From Campylorhamphus procurvoides (lineage: Eukaryota; Chordata; Aves; Passeriformes; Dendrocolaptidae): a DNA stretch of 64,000 nt. The notes under the pieces are model-generated. The model had not been told where the DNA came from, did no database searches, and was given only the letters and a program-made list of their open reading frames with translations. Each line of letters begins with the position of its first letter. Positions within the stretch are counted from its first letter, which is position 1. The stretch is taken from NCBI GenBank assembly GCA_013396655.1, contig WBMV01005958.1, forward strand, positions 124,001 through 188,000, read 5' to 3'. Of the stretch, positions 1 to 14,300 are shown piece by piece. The translations under genes and the position numbers were made by a program.

Positions 1-3000
1 GATGGCTTACATTAGTTTGAACTTTTTGGAAACACGTTTTCTTCAGAATGAGGCCTTGCCTATCATTCTTTCAGTCTTCGATTTTTAGGAATTGAGCGTG
101 TCTGATGCCTTAGGCAGCACTTGAGAAGGCCAGGTGGAGGACCATCTGTGCTGATTTCAGCTGGGAGAGAGTTAATAGTTTCTTAGTAGCTGGTACAGTG
201 CTGTGTTTTGGGTTTAGGCTGAGAGTAGTGTTAAAACATGGTGTGGGTCTCACCCTTTCAAATGCTTAATCAGCCCAAACAATCTTTGGTGTAGCTACAG
301 CAAGCTCTCTGCAGTAATTTTTGGGAATTGTTTTATTTTAAGCAAATGTTGAATCCAGCAGTCATAGGAAAGCTGTAAACAAACACAGAAGTCCAGACTG
401 GTCTACAAGACTGCTTGTCATCTGCTGTTTTCCAGCAGTCAGTACACCTTTCCTATTTCCTGAGGGAATGTGTCTTGAGAGGCCATTTCATACTTAAAGC
501 TGCCAGTGTCTTGCAATGACTGTTCCATATCTGGGCAGCCAATTCCTGCTTTGAGCAGGAGGTTGGACTAAATAACCTCCTGAATTGTTCTGTGATTCTG
601 TGAAGTCCCTTATGAGGAAAGGAGTTGACTCAGCCTCTTGAAAACAGACAAACATGTCAAAGTCGGTGATGCTGCTGTCATGAAGGTATTTCTTCATTCC
701 TGCCTGAGATTCCTTCAGCTCCTGGTAAGGTTAACTATGAAATATGTTCTCAGTCCAAGGATCAGAAATCTTGGCATGCACTTTTCGTGAAGGGGGTCTG
801 TCCCCGAGGAGGTTGAAAATACTGAGTTGGTACAGTGCTAAAAGCCATGTGTGCCTTCTAAGGGAGAGATCAAACAGAAGACAGATGGCCAGTTGTTTTT
901 TGCAGTCTGTAGAATGGGATATGGATTGACGGTAACAGGCTGTCCTTGGGGAGAAGGGCTTCCCTCGTGTACCTGAGGAACAGGCACACAAAGAGGTAAG
1001 GGTGAAACAGAACTAAGTAAGAAATGCTCATTAGGTTTGTCTGATGGCAGAGTGTGACTAGTGTCATGGGAAATGCCTCTCTGCAGCGTGGTGACTTGTT
1101 GCCTCTGTGTAAGTAGGCTGCTTTAGTGACAAATTGCTCCACAATTGTTTGAGGGTAACCATGGCTGGATGAAAGACATTTTAGAGTTGGCAAATCTGTT
1201 TGTAGGAGCATTTGGTGTGCCTTGAGAACTTGAGATTCTACTTGGATCTTTTACCCAGCCATCCTGCAAATCTAATTAGCCTCTCCTACCCCCTCCAGAA
1301 GTGGTCAGTATAGAAGAGTTCATAAAGTACCATCTACCCTTCATGTCGCAGAAACTTGAGATGCAGAAAAGGGTTCTTATCTGGAAGCTGTAGCTCTAAC
1401 AATGGACCTTTGTTTGCTCAGCCCTTACAAGAATTTTCTTACTTCTCACCATAAGCCACCACACAGTAGTGCAGAGGATTAGGTCATTTCCTTCCCTTCT
1501 CCTCTTCCTGCAGATTATTTGATTAACATTTCTATTGTATACTCTAAATAGCATGTTCTTGGCTTCAGGGTGCTCCCCCCCCATAATCTCCTTAAAACAC
1601 TATAGTATGACTTTTTATTAACTGTATAACATGGGAACTCCTTGCACAGAGATTACATGTGACATAACACAATAAAAGATTAATCGGGCTGCTAAGTCAG
1701 TAATCTTCCCTTCTTTCTTCTTCCCTCATGCACCTGGGGTTAGGCTTCTGGGAACCTCATAACAGTTAGTGCTTTGCAACACATGAAATATTTGGGTTTC
1801 TTGGATATTGTTTGCTTTGATCAGCGTTCAGCCACTGACTTTGTGGGAAGAAGAGGTAAGGTGGTGTACAGTGCCTGTTCAGCATTCAGTATTGAGTGTA
1901 CAAGCCTACTTCCCCCTTGGGACCATTCCAGGTCCTGGTCTTCCACATTTTTGCTCCCTTTCCTCAGTTTCCTTTCCTTCAGTCTCAGTTCTTATATAGT
2001 CTGTGTGCTGCAGTTTCAAGCACTTATCCTGTACAGGGCTTTTATTCCTCTCCCTGCCTGTTTTCTTAAATAAAATTATCAACAGCTGTTTCACATGTCT
2101 GTTTTGGAATTTGGTAGTAATACACTGATGAGGTTAAATCCAGGGTGAAGAGCTTGCCATTCAGGCTGCTTGGCAGTGTGGACACCAGAGGCCATAGCAT
2201 TGCCCTTTGCCCATGTCTGTAAGGCTGTCTTTTTAGCTGGAACAGCTAGAAATGTGTTCCTCTTCAAAGCTCATGTTGAATGTCATGTGAAATCACATAA
2301 TTATATCAAACTGTACAGCATCTGCTTGTGAGTCAGATAGGAGAACATGACGATACAGTCCTTTATTTCTTTAACTTCAAGGAAAGAACCTCCCCTGCAG
2401 TTCAGCATCGCTTCATGAAATTAGCAGTGATATCTTGGGCTACAGATTGCATTGTTTTAGTCTGGCATGGTATCTCTGTTCCAGGAGAAATCAGATGGCT
2501 TGCCTAGCGACAGCACACTGGAGGCATTTGCTTCCAGTACACAAGGCAGAGCATGGGTCTTGTGTGCAGTGAAAATCATTAAACCCTCCTCCTCATGAAA
2601 GTGGGGGCCAGTGTTGACACAAGAACAGCTGAGTAGAGCATGGCTGTGAGTAAACACAGGCAGGGAAACAAAAGTCTGTAGGGTGAGATTCAGAGGCAAC
2701 CATATAGCAGTGTGCCTAGGGGCAAAATAAACCCTCAAAACCCCCTGCATTAAGATGGGGCATGGTTAGCTATGAAAAGGACATTACGTGGTGTTGCCTG
2801 ATGGCAGAAGCCTGTGCTCCAGAATACAATGGGTCACTAATAGGAAGGTAGGTAGGACTGAGAGGGAAGGATTGTTACCCGCAGGAGGCTGGGTGGAGCA
2901 GAGCCACCTGCAGCTGCTCACTCTGCAGCTTCTTAGGTGGCTGCAGCATAGAGTAACCCACAAGCTTATTAACCTGAACTCTGAACAGCTGCTTCTGTAA

Positions 3001-4964
3001 AATGAGAAAGTAAAGGAGCTCTAGAAGCAAATTGGTCTTTAAGTTTTGCTTTTCAGGATGAATGCCTTTGAAACAGTACAAGTGTTATAACTTGTGTGAG
3101 AAAAGTAATGCAACCTAGAAGTGGTCATACCAGGGTAACTTATCTCTACAGTTAAATACCTGAACACAGAGTGCCTTTTGTACTCTTGGTGCCATATCTG
3201 TGTGTTAAGTGATACTAATGCAGTCTTGATGTGGTTTTCTTTTTTTTTTCTTCGTTGAAACAAAATTGCAAAAGTAAACCCTCAGCCCTGCTTAAAACAG
3301 TGTTAAAGCTGTCAACTTTGTAAAGCCCAGGACAAAATAGAAAATATTTGAATGTGTTGAGGGAGGTGGGGTTGTGTGACTGTTCCACCCCAGTAAAAAG
3401 TGCCATTTGAAGGATCTGCGTGTTACCCAGGGTGGAGCTAGTTTCATGTGCCAGTAGGGTGAAGCCATTGAGTTTTGGCAGAGAGGAGGACTCAACTTTA
3501 ATCTCAAGATGGGACTTGATGAGTCTCTGGCTTTACTGTTGAGACTGATCCAGCAGGTCCATATCCCCTCACTTTCACTGGTATAGCAGGTTTACAAAAT
3601 AAACCTACAAACAGATAAGCAAAATTATTTGGGTTAAAGTAGTTGAGGGTTTCTAGATTTTGGTTTTTCCCCTTAACCAGTTTAGTAATCTGATACCTGT
3701 GATGGTGTCCATACCATTTCAGATCAGTGTTCAGTAGCATTTTTCTTTCAGTGACCAGAAGAGTGGAAACGAGAGCACCTGTACATTGATGTTTCTCCAG
3801 GAACTTCTCAGTGTCCAGTAGCTGTGACTCAATCACTTCTGTGGAGCAAAGTGGTACCTTTGTGCTTAGTAATCTAATACAGGAGGAAAAAAAGTGTCTT
3901 TGAGCCTGTGTATAGTTTTATTATCCAGAATGTCCTATGGCAAGGTGTTCTGCAGCTGAGTTTTTCAGGTGGGTGATAAGATCCTGTAAGAGAACAGCCA
4001 TACAGTATCACTTAGGGGAAGGTTGGCTGTGGAGTACAGGTTGAGGAGAGAGAAAACAGGTACATGTTCACCTTGTTCTCAACAGTGAAGCTCACTTCTG
4101 TGGAGTTGCAAGTTATGCTGTGTTCTGGCATTATGGACAAAACAAGCTCATATGACAGTTCTTAGGTTTAAGCGTTACCCAGTGACTATACTGTGAGCTG
4201 AACTGGGGAACAGATCCAGAGATCCAGCTGAAAAGCAACAGAGCAGATAAACCACCACCTGAAAATGCTGACAGATCAGTCCATAAAGAAAATTGAGGTG
4301 ACAAGCCAAGGAGGGAGCAGCAGAAAGAGGAGAGCAGGCTTGGAGATGTGAAATGTCAGCCTCTGTGTTATACATTGCTTGAGTCAGGGTAACTATGTAC
4401 ACCTTCTTGGCCCACTACAACTGTGATGTAAAACTTGATGTAAAGGTTAAGGTACTGTGCTTGCAGCAGCCTTGAGGCATTTGCATGATCGATTCCAAGA
4501 GGCGGTAACTTGGAAGCTGTGGTAACTTGATCACCACTTTATGGCTCAGACATTTAAATTATCCCACCCACTGGCTCGATGCAGTGATTTTGATGTTGGT
4601 GGAATAAGAAATGAGCTCATAACCTGGTCTGGCACGTGCAGATATGCCTTCCTAAACGTGCATCCTACAGGAATGAGCTGTTGTAGAATCATTGGCCACA
4701 GGTGGTGTCTGCGGGTGCGTGGTGTGTCCAATTCTACAGCCTTAGTGAAAACGGAGGCAGCAGCGCCTGAAGAGTTTCTGCTGGTATAATTCTCACTGTA
4801 TTAAGAAATTACTCTTTGTGTGGGAGGTGAGGAAAGCTAGCTGGGCTAATAAATGATGGTTTAAAAAAAAAAGAAAAGAAAAGGTAGAGCATGCATGGGT
4901 ACAGTTATGTAAGAGAAGGAAATAAATCAGTGTTTCTCTGAGAACCTCCAACCACAGAGCTGCC
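1..4964. other. Upstream or first-intron region of PELI1, no gene seen
   Basis: Noncoding sequence 5' of the PELI1 coding exons. Reading frames are short and scattered on both strands, with no recognisable protein similarity. The only identifiable element is a CR1 fragment near 525-604. An A-rich stretch lies at 4862-4884. Whether this is intergenic DNA or part of a long first intron depends on where PELI1 transcription starts, which the sequence does not settle. Confidence 0.5.
525..604 (+). repeat. CR1 LINE 3' end fragment
   Basis: The segment matches the remembered 3' end of avian CR1 elements: the GAGCAGGAGGTTGGACTA core, then CCTCCTGAATTGTTCTGTG, then a tandem TTCTGTGA tail. CR1 is a non-LTR retrotransposon whose copies are nearly always 5'-truncated, as here (about 80 bp). 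The tail is at the right, so the copy is in + orientation. Confidence 0.85.
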
Positions 4965-5230
4965 AGGCTATTGGGCCGCAGTATTGTTCCCAACACACCC
5001 TCCGCTTCCTTTTTCCCTTTTTGGGGCTGGGGCTGGATGAATCGATGGAGCGGGAGCAGGATGCCGGCTCTGCCTCCAGCCAATGCTGTGTGGTGCAGCA
5101 GTGTTTACCCAGCTTGCGCAAGGCAGAGCCAGCCCCTCTTTAGGCAGAAGGCGCTCCCCTCGGCTGGAGGAAAAGCACTCAGAGCAGAGTCTCTCTCAGT
5201 CTGGAGGTTGCTGGAGGTTTAAAGGAGTTG
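4965..5230 (+). promoter_or_regulatory. Candidate (alternative) PELI1 promoter
   Basis: This patch is richer in G+C and CpG than the AT-rich flanks. It holds two CCAAT boxes in opposite orientation (ATTGG at 4970-4974, CCAAT at 5080-5084) and a TTTAAA at about 5219. It is followed by a clean splice donor at 5316. Known biology: PELI1 has a noncoding first exon and a long first intron. Inference: this may be the PELI1 promoter or an alternative one. It is not a strong CpG island, so the main promoter could lie left of the window. Confidence 0.35.
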
Positions 5231-5315
5231 GTGGATTTCAGCTGGTTTTTAACAAGATCGAAGGGCTGGGGGTTTTTTTTCTGTGTAGAAATACTGAAAG
5301 GAAGTGAAGATCCTG
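5180..5315 (+). other. Candidate noncoding first exon of PELI1
   Basis: The sequence just downstream of the CCAAT-bearing patch ends in a consensus donor (GATCCTG, then GTAAGT at 5316-5321). The next clear acceptor with coding continuity is at 14507, the exon carrying the PELI1 start codon. The left edge given here is a guess because the transcription start cannot be read. Without transcript evidence it remains a plausible 5' UTR exon only. Confidence 0.3.
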
Positions 5316-8300
5316 GTAAGTGCTCTGCATGCCATCGCTTTTCCCTTTTATTGTGGTATTGTTTCAGTCTCTCTTCAGAAGCCTCCTCAGTTGCAGTGGC
5401 TTTCAGTGATGTGGTCGAAAGGCAATGTGAGAGCGGGCAGTGTGTCTGCGGGCTGCCCTTCTGCATCAGAGGGGAAGAGGCATTCAAAGTGCACAGGATA
5501 ATGAATGCTTGTAGGGAGTGCCAGGCACTTCTCATTTTTAGGGTGCAGAATAAGATGCCTTGAAACAATCATCATTACCTAGGGGAATCTCTCATAGAGC
5601 TGTTAAATACTTGTGTTGTCTAAACGGAAAGAAAGGCTGTAAATGTAACTGTAACTCTTTGTGCAAGATGGTGTAGAATGCTATCCGAAAAGGCTTTAGT
5701 GTAATAAAAATGCCTATTTAGCAGATATTTTGGTACATGAACTGCCTCATCAAGAAGTCAAGGCTCATAAAAAGCAAAACTGTAATGTTCAGACATGTAG
5801 AACAAGAAGTCATTGTGGTTTTTTGCAAGCACAGGCTTCTCAGCTGTGTATTCCAGTACAGGTGCATCAGACAGTAGATATCCCTGGAATCATTCATCAA
5901 AGCCTGAAAAGCTCTATCGATTTGTGGAACAGCCCTCTTAAAAATAAGCTGCCTCTGTTTTGCTCTAAACTCTTTGGAAGTTTTGCTTTTGTCACTGACT
6001 CAAAATGAAAGTTGGGACTGCTTATTTTTAAGGTAACATTGTGTAATTTGTCTGAAGGCAGTAGAGAGGATAATTTTAAAGGTTTCTAACTGCAGAGTTT
6101 CCTGTATGATACCCATACTTTTGCCACATTGTACCAGTAGTGTATAAAGTTGGGTGGTGTTTTTTCTTTCCTGCATGTGCTTTTGCAAGGCACTCCCTGA
6201 GGGTACAAATAGGCTACTGAATACCTGACGTTCTCCCAGTTTGGCTCTATGTAGGATTGTTTTATGGCTTCTTCAGGTTATAAATGATCTTCATTTGATA
6301 ATCTGAGTGAAATGAAAATGAAATCAAAACTATACCATTTTTAATGTAGCATACAGAGTTTGTAGTAACAGGTGAAGTGCAAGTGCAGCCAAAACCTCAT
6401 GGAGAAAGCTGCAAATTGATCTTCTGAAGCAGTTTGTGTGAGTCACTTTGACAGGTAGTTCAGGTATGGAGCAGGTCCGAGCTGTAGCATTTGGCCTTTA
6501 TGCCATGGGCAGAGCTGATGGGGCTGTGCATCATCACCACTACATCCAAAAGCTGACATGGAGGAGTGAGGTGGCAAAGGGATTTAGACTGCGTGGAAAT
6601 GTAGCAGTTTAACTGGTGAAGAACTTTCTCAGCTAATTAAGGATACAGATAATATTGCGGTGACAGCTTTAAAATAGACACCTTGTGCTAAAAGACAAAT
6701 GTTTTTGGCTTCCCACACGCAGTCTGAATTACATCACTTATAACCCGTAGGAGGCTATCGTGGTTTCCTCAGGGGAGGATCAGCTGTTACTTTTTCATAA
6801 CTGAAAAAATGCTGGATTTTTTTTTTCCCAAGGGAATATTTTCAGAATTGATTTTTGTCAGTCTGTTGGAGTAGATCGTTATTGGTTACATAAATCTTCC
6901 AGGTTTAATACACCCAACCACGTTCTCATCTCATCAATGGCAGCTCAGAATAAGAGAACTAAAGTTAGCAGAGGTCTGATTGAAATCAGGCCCCTGTGCC
7001 TAGATGGCTTTTTTCCATCCTCTGAATAGGAATGCTATTTTTGAGTACTATCATAAAGTACAGATTTTCATATAGGTGCCTACAATAGAAGTCCTGTTCT
7101 AAAACACTTCCCTTGTTCATTGAGCAAGGTTGCTTGTCCTCATAGTGCTGTTCCTGTCTTTCCTAAAATTGCTGAGATCTGCTCAGACTTGCTTCTGAGG
7201 CTGGAACAGCACTTGAAGCTGGATGCCAATTTGACCAAAACTGCTGGTTCTTGGACTGGAAAAAGTTAGCTGTAGCCTTGGAGCAAAGCAATACATTTGC
7301 TCTTGTGTATCAAGTTAATGCCCCTTTGAATGTGTCTGCAGACAACGGGCGTTTTTTGGGGGGTGTGTGTGTGTGCGCTCTGACTCTTGCATGACTTGTT
7401 TCCAGGATGACCAACCCACTAATGGCAGATGTCCATGGTAAAAAGATGCTTTCTTTCTGTTTATGAGAATGAAAAACTTCTCTATTGAGGTTCACAAGGC
7501 ACAGTATCAGATAGTTGTTTGCATTGGTTTGTGCTTGGTGCCCTGTGCCAGGAGAGGCTGCTTGCTCATTTCAGAGCTTGGCTTTGTTGTCTTATTTTTG
7601 ATGCTTTCATATCATAAGAGACTCTTGTGTGTATACTGGATGACTAAGCTTATTCTGACTTATAAAAGAAAAGGTGTGCAGTATAGACTAAGGAAATAAT
7701 GAGCCATACAAAAGCAGAAGGCTGGATTGATTTTTTCCAAACTCCCAAGGCTTATTCTTGCATTATTTTGGGGGTTTTATGCTGAAAAGCTCTCTTTTCT
7801 AGAAAGAAAATGAATTATCCTTCCTTAGAAAGGTAGTGTATGACTACTGATCTGAAGTGATAGTGCAATTTGAATGCCTAACAGCTGCATCACTATATGT
7901 TCCCTGTGCATGTCTAGTGAAGGATGCAAGCTGCAGACAGAATCTGGCTGATCTTGAAAGCAGACTATAAAACCTGCAGATCTTAAAATTTCAGGTATGT
8001 GTGTGAAGGAAATGTGAGCTTGTTTTTAACTGGAAACTGGAAGTATGAAAACTATGGTCAATAAATACATGCTCTTTTGCCCAGTGATCACTTCACTAAA
8101 AACTATTTCAGTACAAGCTTACAAAAAGATTATAAGGAAAAGCAGTTAAAGAAGAATAACTTTCCAGTGCTGATTTAACCATCACTTAGAAGAAAGTGAT
8201 TTCTCAACCTCTGTCTCAGCTTTCAGAAACATGGTGATGCAAGGAGGTGATTCCTTGTTGCTTGCACCAGTGGAGATCAGTAACAGCATTGATGTTGTTT

Positions 8301-11300
8301 GTGAAATCTGGTAACCTGGACTTGATGGGAACTCAAACAAGAAGTCAGTCTGCTGGGAATTACTTTGGGTTGGGTTTTGGAGTTATTTTTTTTATTTCTC
8401 TCTGATTACTTGTTACCTCTTCCTTCTTCTATTGCCTTGCAAGTTATCTTCATCTTGAGAGACTGGCATTCTGCATGGCTCATTTATGTCTCACAGTGAC
8501 TTTAATTTTGGTATTAGAGTTGTTTAAATCTGGAAATCAAGAGTTTTCATTTGAAATTACGAGATGTAACTGTAGAAGAGAATATGCCATGCTGAAATAC
8601 TGTACACATGTTCAGAGGATTTGGGTTTCTGATCTTGCAGTCGCAGGAAACTTGTCTGGTGGAAACCAAAGTGCTAAAGAGCTTAAATGTGTAAGTGGAT
8701 GTTGGCAAACTTGGGTCCTGCTTGTGTTTTGTCAGGTAACAACACTGTTCACTGTGAATTGTTTGTTTGAAGAGCACTATGGAGTTTTAAATCTAATTAA
8801 GCTGCAGACAGTAACGTGTAAATCTCAGGAGGATAAGGACAAAATTGTGTTTCACTGATAATGGAGTTACTCGTAATTTACATATAACTGGTCCAAAGTG
8901 CACCTAGAGTGCACATTTCAGTTGCTTCATAAAATTGTGTTGGACTTCCTAAAATTGACTGTATTCCTAGAGTGATATGGGCTGGGAGGTGGACTGGACT
9001 GCTTTAGGTCAGGCTGTTCAGGGCCATGTGCAGCTGAGATTGATCTCCAAGGATGGAGATCTCACATTCTCTCTGGATTGGGGTTTTTTCCCCTCTGTAA
9101 TAGCTAATCGTGATTTTCTCTGCTGTATCTTGTTTGTTGCCCCTGCATACCTATCAAAAGGATTAGATTCTATTTAGTCCATACCCCCTGAATTAATACA
9201 GAATTGCTGAGGGAAGAGCTGGATGTGAGAATTGCAAGGATAGTAAATAGAGAACAGCAAATAGCAAAATGTATACAAATAAAAGCATCAATCAACAAGA
9301 TGTCTTGTGCTTCATTTCTAAAAGCCAAAAAAATCCAAACCTTAAAATATGTAGATAAAGGACATAAATAAGGTAATATTATAAAGATGGAGGGAGAAAT
9401 TTCTGGCTTTGCATCTGAATCAGCAGATTTTTATTTTAATACACTCATTGACAGAGGACTTCTTTCTATACTGTGAAAGTGGGTTTTTATGCAGTATTTT
9501 AGAAAAGGGCTAGTCTGGCACTAGCTACAGTTGCTAGCAGCCTATAATGCTGGCTCTGTGTTTAGAAAATGACGGTAATTTATTACAAAGAGACTTTTAT
9601 TCTAGTATTTTTAGCTCACAGCCGAGTGTTTAATGAATCTCTGCTTGGGCTCATTGAATTTATGTTCTCCCCTCCCCCCGCCACATTTTAACCATTAAGA
9701 TACTGCTGTTCTTGCTGCAATTCCAAAAGCTGTACTTGGTCTACTAAATAGCAAACTTATTCACAAGGTGCTGTGCCTTACTGCAAACAAGAGCTGAAGA
9801 CTTGCTGCAGAAGCCACCAAAGCCTAGTTGTGTGTGAGTCTCATGATCAGAAAAGGCAGCTGAGTGGTTGCGGACGGGTGCTAAGCTAAAGCTGAGAGTT
9901 CAAAACCAGCCCAAATTAAGTTTGGCTTTGTGTCCCCCACCGAAAATGACATGTTCACTGGAAGGGGGCTCTTAAACTCATGTACTCTGAAGCATGGTTT
10001 GTGAGGTCTTCCCAGAGAATAGTCTGGGTTCAGGCTAGTTTGCATGAGACAGGAGAGACTACGATAATATGGCTTTTTCTACTACTTGAATGTAGTGAGA
10101 AATCCGTGGCTTGCTTTCTTCTGTCTTTGCCTTCTGTGACTTTAGTGAGTACTGGAGAACAGGAAGACTTGTAAGAAACTAGATTTACGTTCCTGAAGCA
10201 AATACTTTTCTCAGTTTAATTGTTGCCTCTTTCCAGTCTTTGAAAACAGTTTCATGCATGTGATAGTATTGAGCAAGTTGCCCTCACTGAGCTTTCTTCT
10301 GTCTCCAGAGGAACCAGTGTCAAGATTAAAAAGGTACTATTTGTTCATGAGTTCTTCCTGTTCCTGTTTGTGAGATGGAAGGATTTTAACTGGTACCTGT
10401 TGTGATATTGTGCTCACTGCAAACAGTTGTGCTCATCTCTTAACCAGCCAAGTTGCATTACTCACAAAATCTTTCCAAATCTTAGTATAGGACTGCGTAC
10501 AGGTAAGGGGTTTCATGCTTTGTCCTCTTCTCTTTGGCAGAAAAAGAGATTTTGACATGAAAAGTTTGCTGCTGCCAGCTCTATGATTTTGGAAGAATGT
10601 TGGATGACATGGGGTCTTGTAATTGACACCTTGTTCCTCATCAGCATTGAGGAGTTTAGAGCAGTTTGTTGTTCGAAGCCTGTACCACTGATATCTGGAA
10701 ATGCTGCTGCAAAAACCAGCAAAATTGTAACTTGTGTGTATTTTGTTCAAGCAATTTGTTTTTTAGTTGTATACAGCCACTTCAGGGCCAAATTGTTCTT
10801 TTTAATGTATTTAATTAGGCTTTTCCAACTCCTCGAGGAAGTCTCCTGTAGTATTCTAGGAATAAAAACTGGTCAGGTTATAGTACAAGAGAAGGTCCAT
10901 TATATGTATCAGTAGATCCTTCCTCCCAACTCCACAGCATTCCTTCCTGTAAGTTCTTGACTCAGCTTTAAATGATCCATAAGGCTGCTTTGTTTCAGGA
11001 GTGGAGATGTTGTCCTGTGGCTTGATCAGACTCATCTCTAGTGGGATGGGACAACATTTGAGGTTTCCTTTTGGGTACAGTGCACCAGGCAGATCAGACT
11101 GGGTGAGAATTATTGTGTATGTTGGACTGATTGTTTTTTTAGGAGTGCTGAATTTTGCATGTGCTTGAGGTGAAGTAATCTGGGGGTGTTAGTAGTTGTG
11201 AAAGTGGTGTGTGCAGTTTATTAAGGTTCTGAGGTGTATTTTTTAAAAAAATCAAGTTCTAACATTCAAGCTAGGCTTTTGAAAATGGATGAGCAAGCTG

Positions 11301-14300
11301 TTTTCAATGATAGCTCTAGATTTCTAACTCACGAACCTTAAGTCTAATAAGAAGTGGGTTTCCATCTCTTGTGCAAAATAAACTTGGCTGGATTTCATTA
11401 AATGTAAAACAAAAGAAAGTGTTTTAAGGAGGAGCTGAGCATTAGATGTTAGACACTTTTCCTCATGCTAAGATTTTCTATATAACTTCTCATGTTGCTG
11501 AAGCCTGCCCCTGGGAACTGTTGACCCCTTTATCTTTCCTGCTCAGGTGTCTCTTAAGAGGAGGTTACTGGCCATTTGTTCAGGTAACTCTGTAGAGTCT
11601 CCTTTAACTGTTCATGTGTTATTTTAATGAGGCTCGGAAGCTGACTCAGACTGGGAGATGTAATTTTTAGCTTTCTGTGAAATTGTTCACCTGGTTGAAC
11701 AGAGAAAGATGAGAAACTACCCCAAATCTGTTCTTGTACTAATAGCTAAAGTTATTTTTAATGCTTGCCTTCCCACCTTCTCTAAGTGAAAGAGTTTTAG
11801 CTCTTTATCAAACGCTGTAATGTTGGGGTTATACTATTTAAATCTTCGGTTACTGTGTCATGGTATTTACTAGTCCTATGCTATTTCCTAATAGGCAGTG
11901 CTGTAGATTTCATAGCAATATTTCTTGTGAGTTGTTAAATGTCAATGCAAAGGACAGCTGTTGGCCAAGATGCAATTAGTTGTATGTGGAGAAGACTGAA
12001 TTGCAGGGGAGAGCCTGCTGAGGAGATCAATATTGAAGTAGAAAATAGGTTAATCATGTGGGGAGGAGATGAAAACATGAGTTGTTTTAGAAGATAATTG
12101 CACAAGCAACTAAAATGCAAGAAGACTTTAAAATAAAACAAGAAAGTGAAGTTGATAGTAAAAATACTTTATAGCAAATATATCTGTATCCCGGTTTTTA
12201 TATAGATTGTGAAAATCTATCCTCACCTCTTCAGACAGGAGATGTAGCTAGAGAAGTGAGCACTATTAATTAAACACTAAGATCGATAGAGTTCAGTGTT
12301 AATGTCAGTAAACCCATCCCTGAGGAGTCTTCACAGGCACGTGGTTTCAGAGAACTGCTGGTGTGGTGCTCCCAGGTGGGGTGTGGTGCCAGGGGGCAAG
12401 GAGGACCCTAGAAGACATGAAAACTATGAACTCATTAATGTTGTGAGGCTCTCTTCATCAAATGGGGCAATCCCCACTTCAATGTGTTGTGACTACTGGC
12501 ATGATAAAGATTTAAGGTCACATTTTCATATGACAAATTTGCTTTAAATTCTTAATCTTTAGAATTTTAAAGGCAAAACCTACAGCAGTAAGTGCCCTCA
12601 TCATCCCCGTGGCATTATTCTACACGTGGGTCAGCAATCTAGAAATGCTTTGGAGCAGACTCTACTGCTTTGCTCCCTCCTGTGCCCCTGCTGCTATTCC
12701 TGGGTGACAGACAAGGACCCTTGGATCAGTATAAGGCACTTCCAGCACCAGTAAAGTGATGGGTCCCTAAGGCTTGAACCAGGACAGCTGCCCTGTGAAA
12801 ACGCACAGTGCTTCCTATGCAACACAAACATATTGGTGTCAACGTTGTGTAGACAGGACACAGACACTTCCCGGGAGTGCTGTGCCAGTCAGGTTAATTG
12901 CAGTGCTCTGGCACCAGAGTGGGTCAGGATAGTGTTGTGATAATGTTCCACCTGGGCTGTAGCCACAGAGGCAGTCTGCAGTTAACTTGTTTCAGGCACT
13001 GCAAAATCTCTAGTGCCCAGACGTGAAAGTAAAGGAGAAGAGGTTTGGGAAATAATGAGAAGTGAAACGAGGAAAGATAAAAAGGTTTCTGTTTAGGCTC
13101 CTGGTTGTGTTCTGCAGGCATCACAGCATATGTCTGTAAAGACAGGGAGATGTCTTTGCCTGTATTTCTGTGAAACCCTCCTGAGTATGTGAAATAACAT
13201 GAAGGAGCAAACTGAGGTTTTAGAGAGCACTGTGAGCTGATTCAGGTGGCAGTCAATGTGTTCGTGCTGGATTGGTGGATTGAGAAGGCATCTTGAAGGC
13301 CAAGCTTCTTGGTGAGGGAGCATAGAGGACTGGGAGAAGGTGTAGAGATAAGGTCAGTAATGGGATCTTTGCATCAGCTTCTGAACAAATATGAGAAAGG
13401 CATCAAGCACTGCCACGTCCTTTTCTCTGTTCTTACAACATACAATGGTGGTAGATAAAATCTGCACAATGACATCTTTTCTGCTGATAACTGTGGTCTA
13501 GTTGAGGTGGAAGAAAATGGAGATACAGCATTGTAGTTGTGATCAAAGCTGATGACGGGATTCAAGATTCAAGAAACGCTGTGTGTGTCAAAAAGTGTAT
13601 TTGCACAGAAGGCAGAATGTTAACCATCAGTACTTAAAAAGATGAGTAACTTTTTGAGTTGGTGTGAAAACTTACCTGGAAGGAAAGGAATGTTCTTATT
13701 TCTATTAAAGCTTCAAACAGGCTGGCGCCAGCTTTATTCTTCATCGGCCAAGTGCTCAGCTGGGTAGGCTTTCTCTAGAGAAAGGTCAGAGATGGGCTGG
13801 ATAGGTCAGGAGTGTCTGGAAATGCTACTAATGAGAAGCTGTAAAAAGTAATAGTATGAACTGTTCCTCAAAGCAGAAGTCTGAGGAAAAAATACACTTC
13901 GAGACTGTTTTCATTAAGAACTATGAGGAATTCCCTCAGGAAATTTCCTTCAAACAGATGTTTATATCACTTTTGTCTCTGATTAAACATGAGAGATCAC
14001 ATTGCACACCCTACACTTGTTCAGTAGACTCGATAGCAAATTGTCAAACAACTTCCTTCTGTCTGCGAATCCAGAAGCTTCTTGGAAAACTCTGAATCAG
14101 ACACTTTCCATGAAAACTTCTACCTTTCTAGCTAATGGACTGGTCTTGTTTTGTGGGTTCTTCTTTAAATTTAATGCCTGTTTGGCTCTGCTTCTTAACA
14201 GCTGACTGTAATATACTAGACAAAGCTATGTACAATTTATTCTAAAAGCTAGCATGAAGAAAAAGCAACGTGGATGTTTGAAGGCCATAGTGGAATTTTC

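Noticed and set aside
8475..8858. 127-codon frame in the presumed PELI1 first intron
   Set aside because: No recognisable similarity, no supporting splice or polyadenylation signals, and a length within chance range for a window this long.
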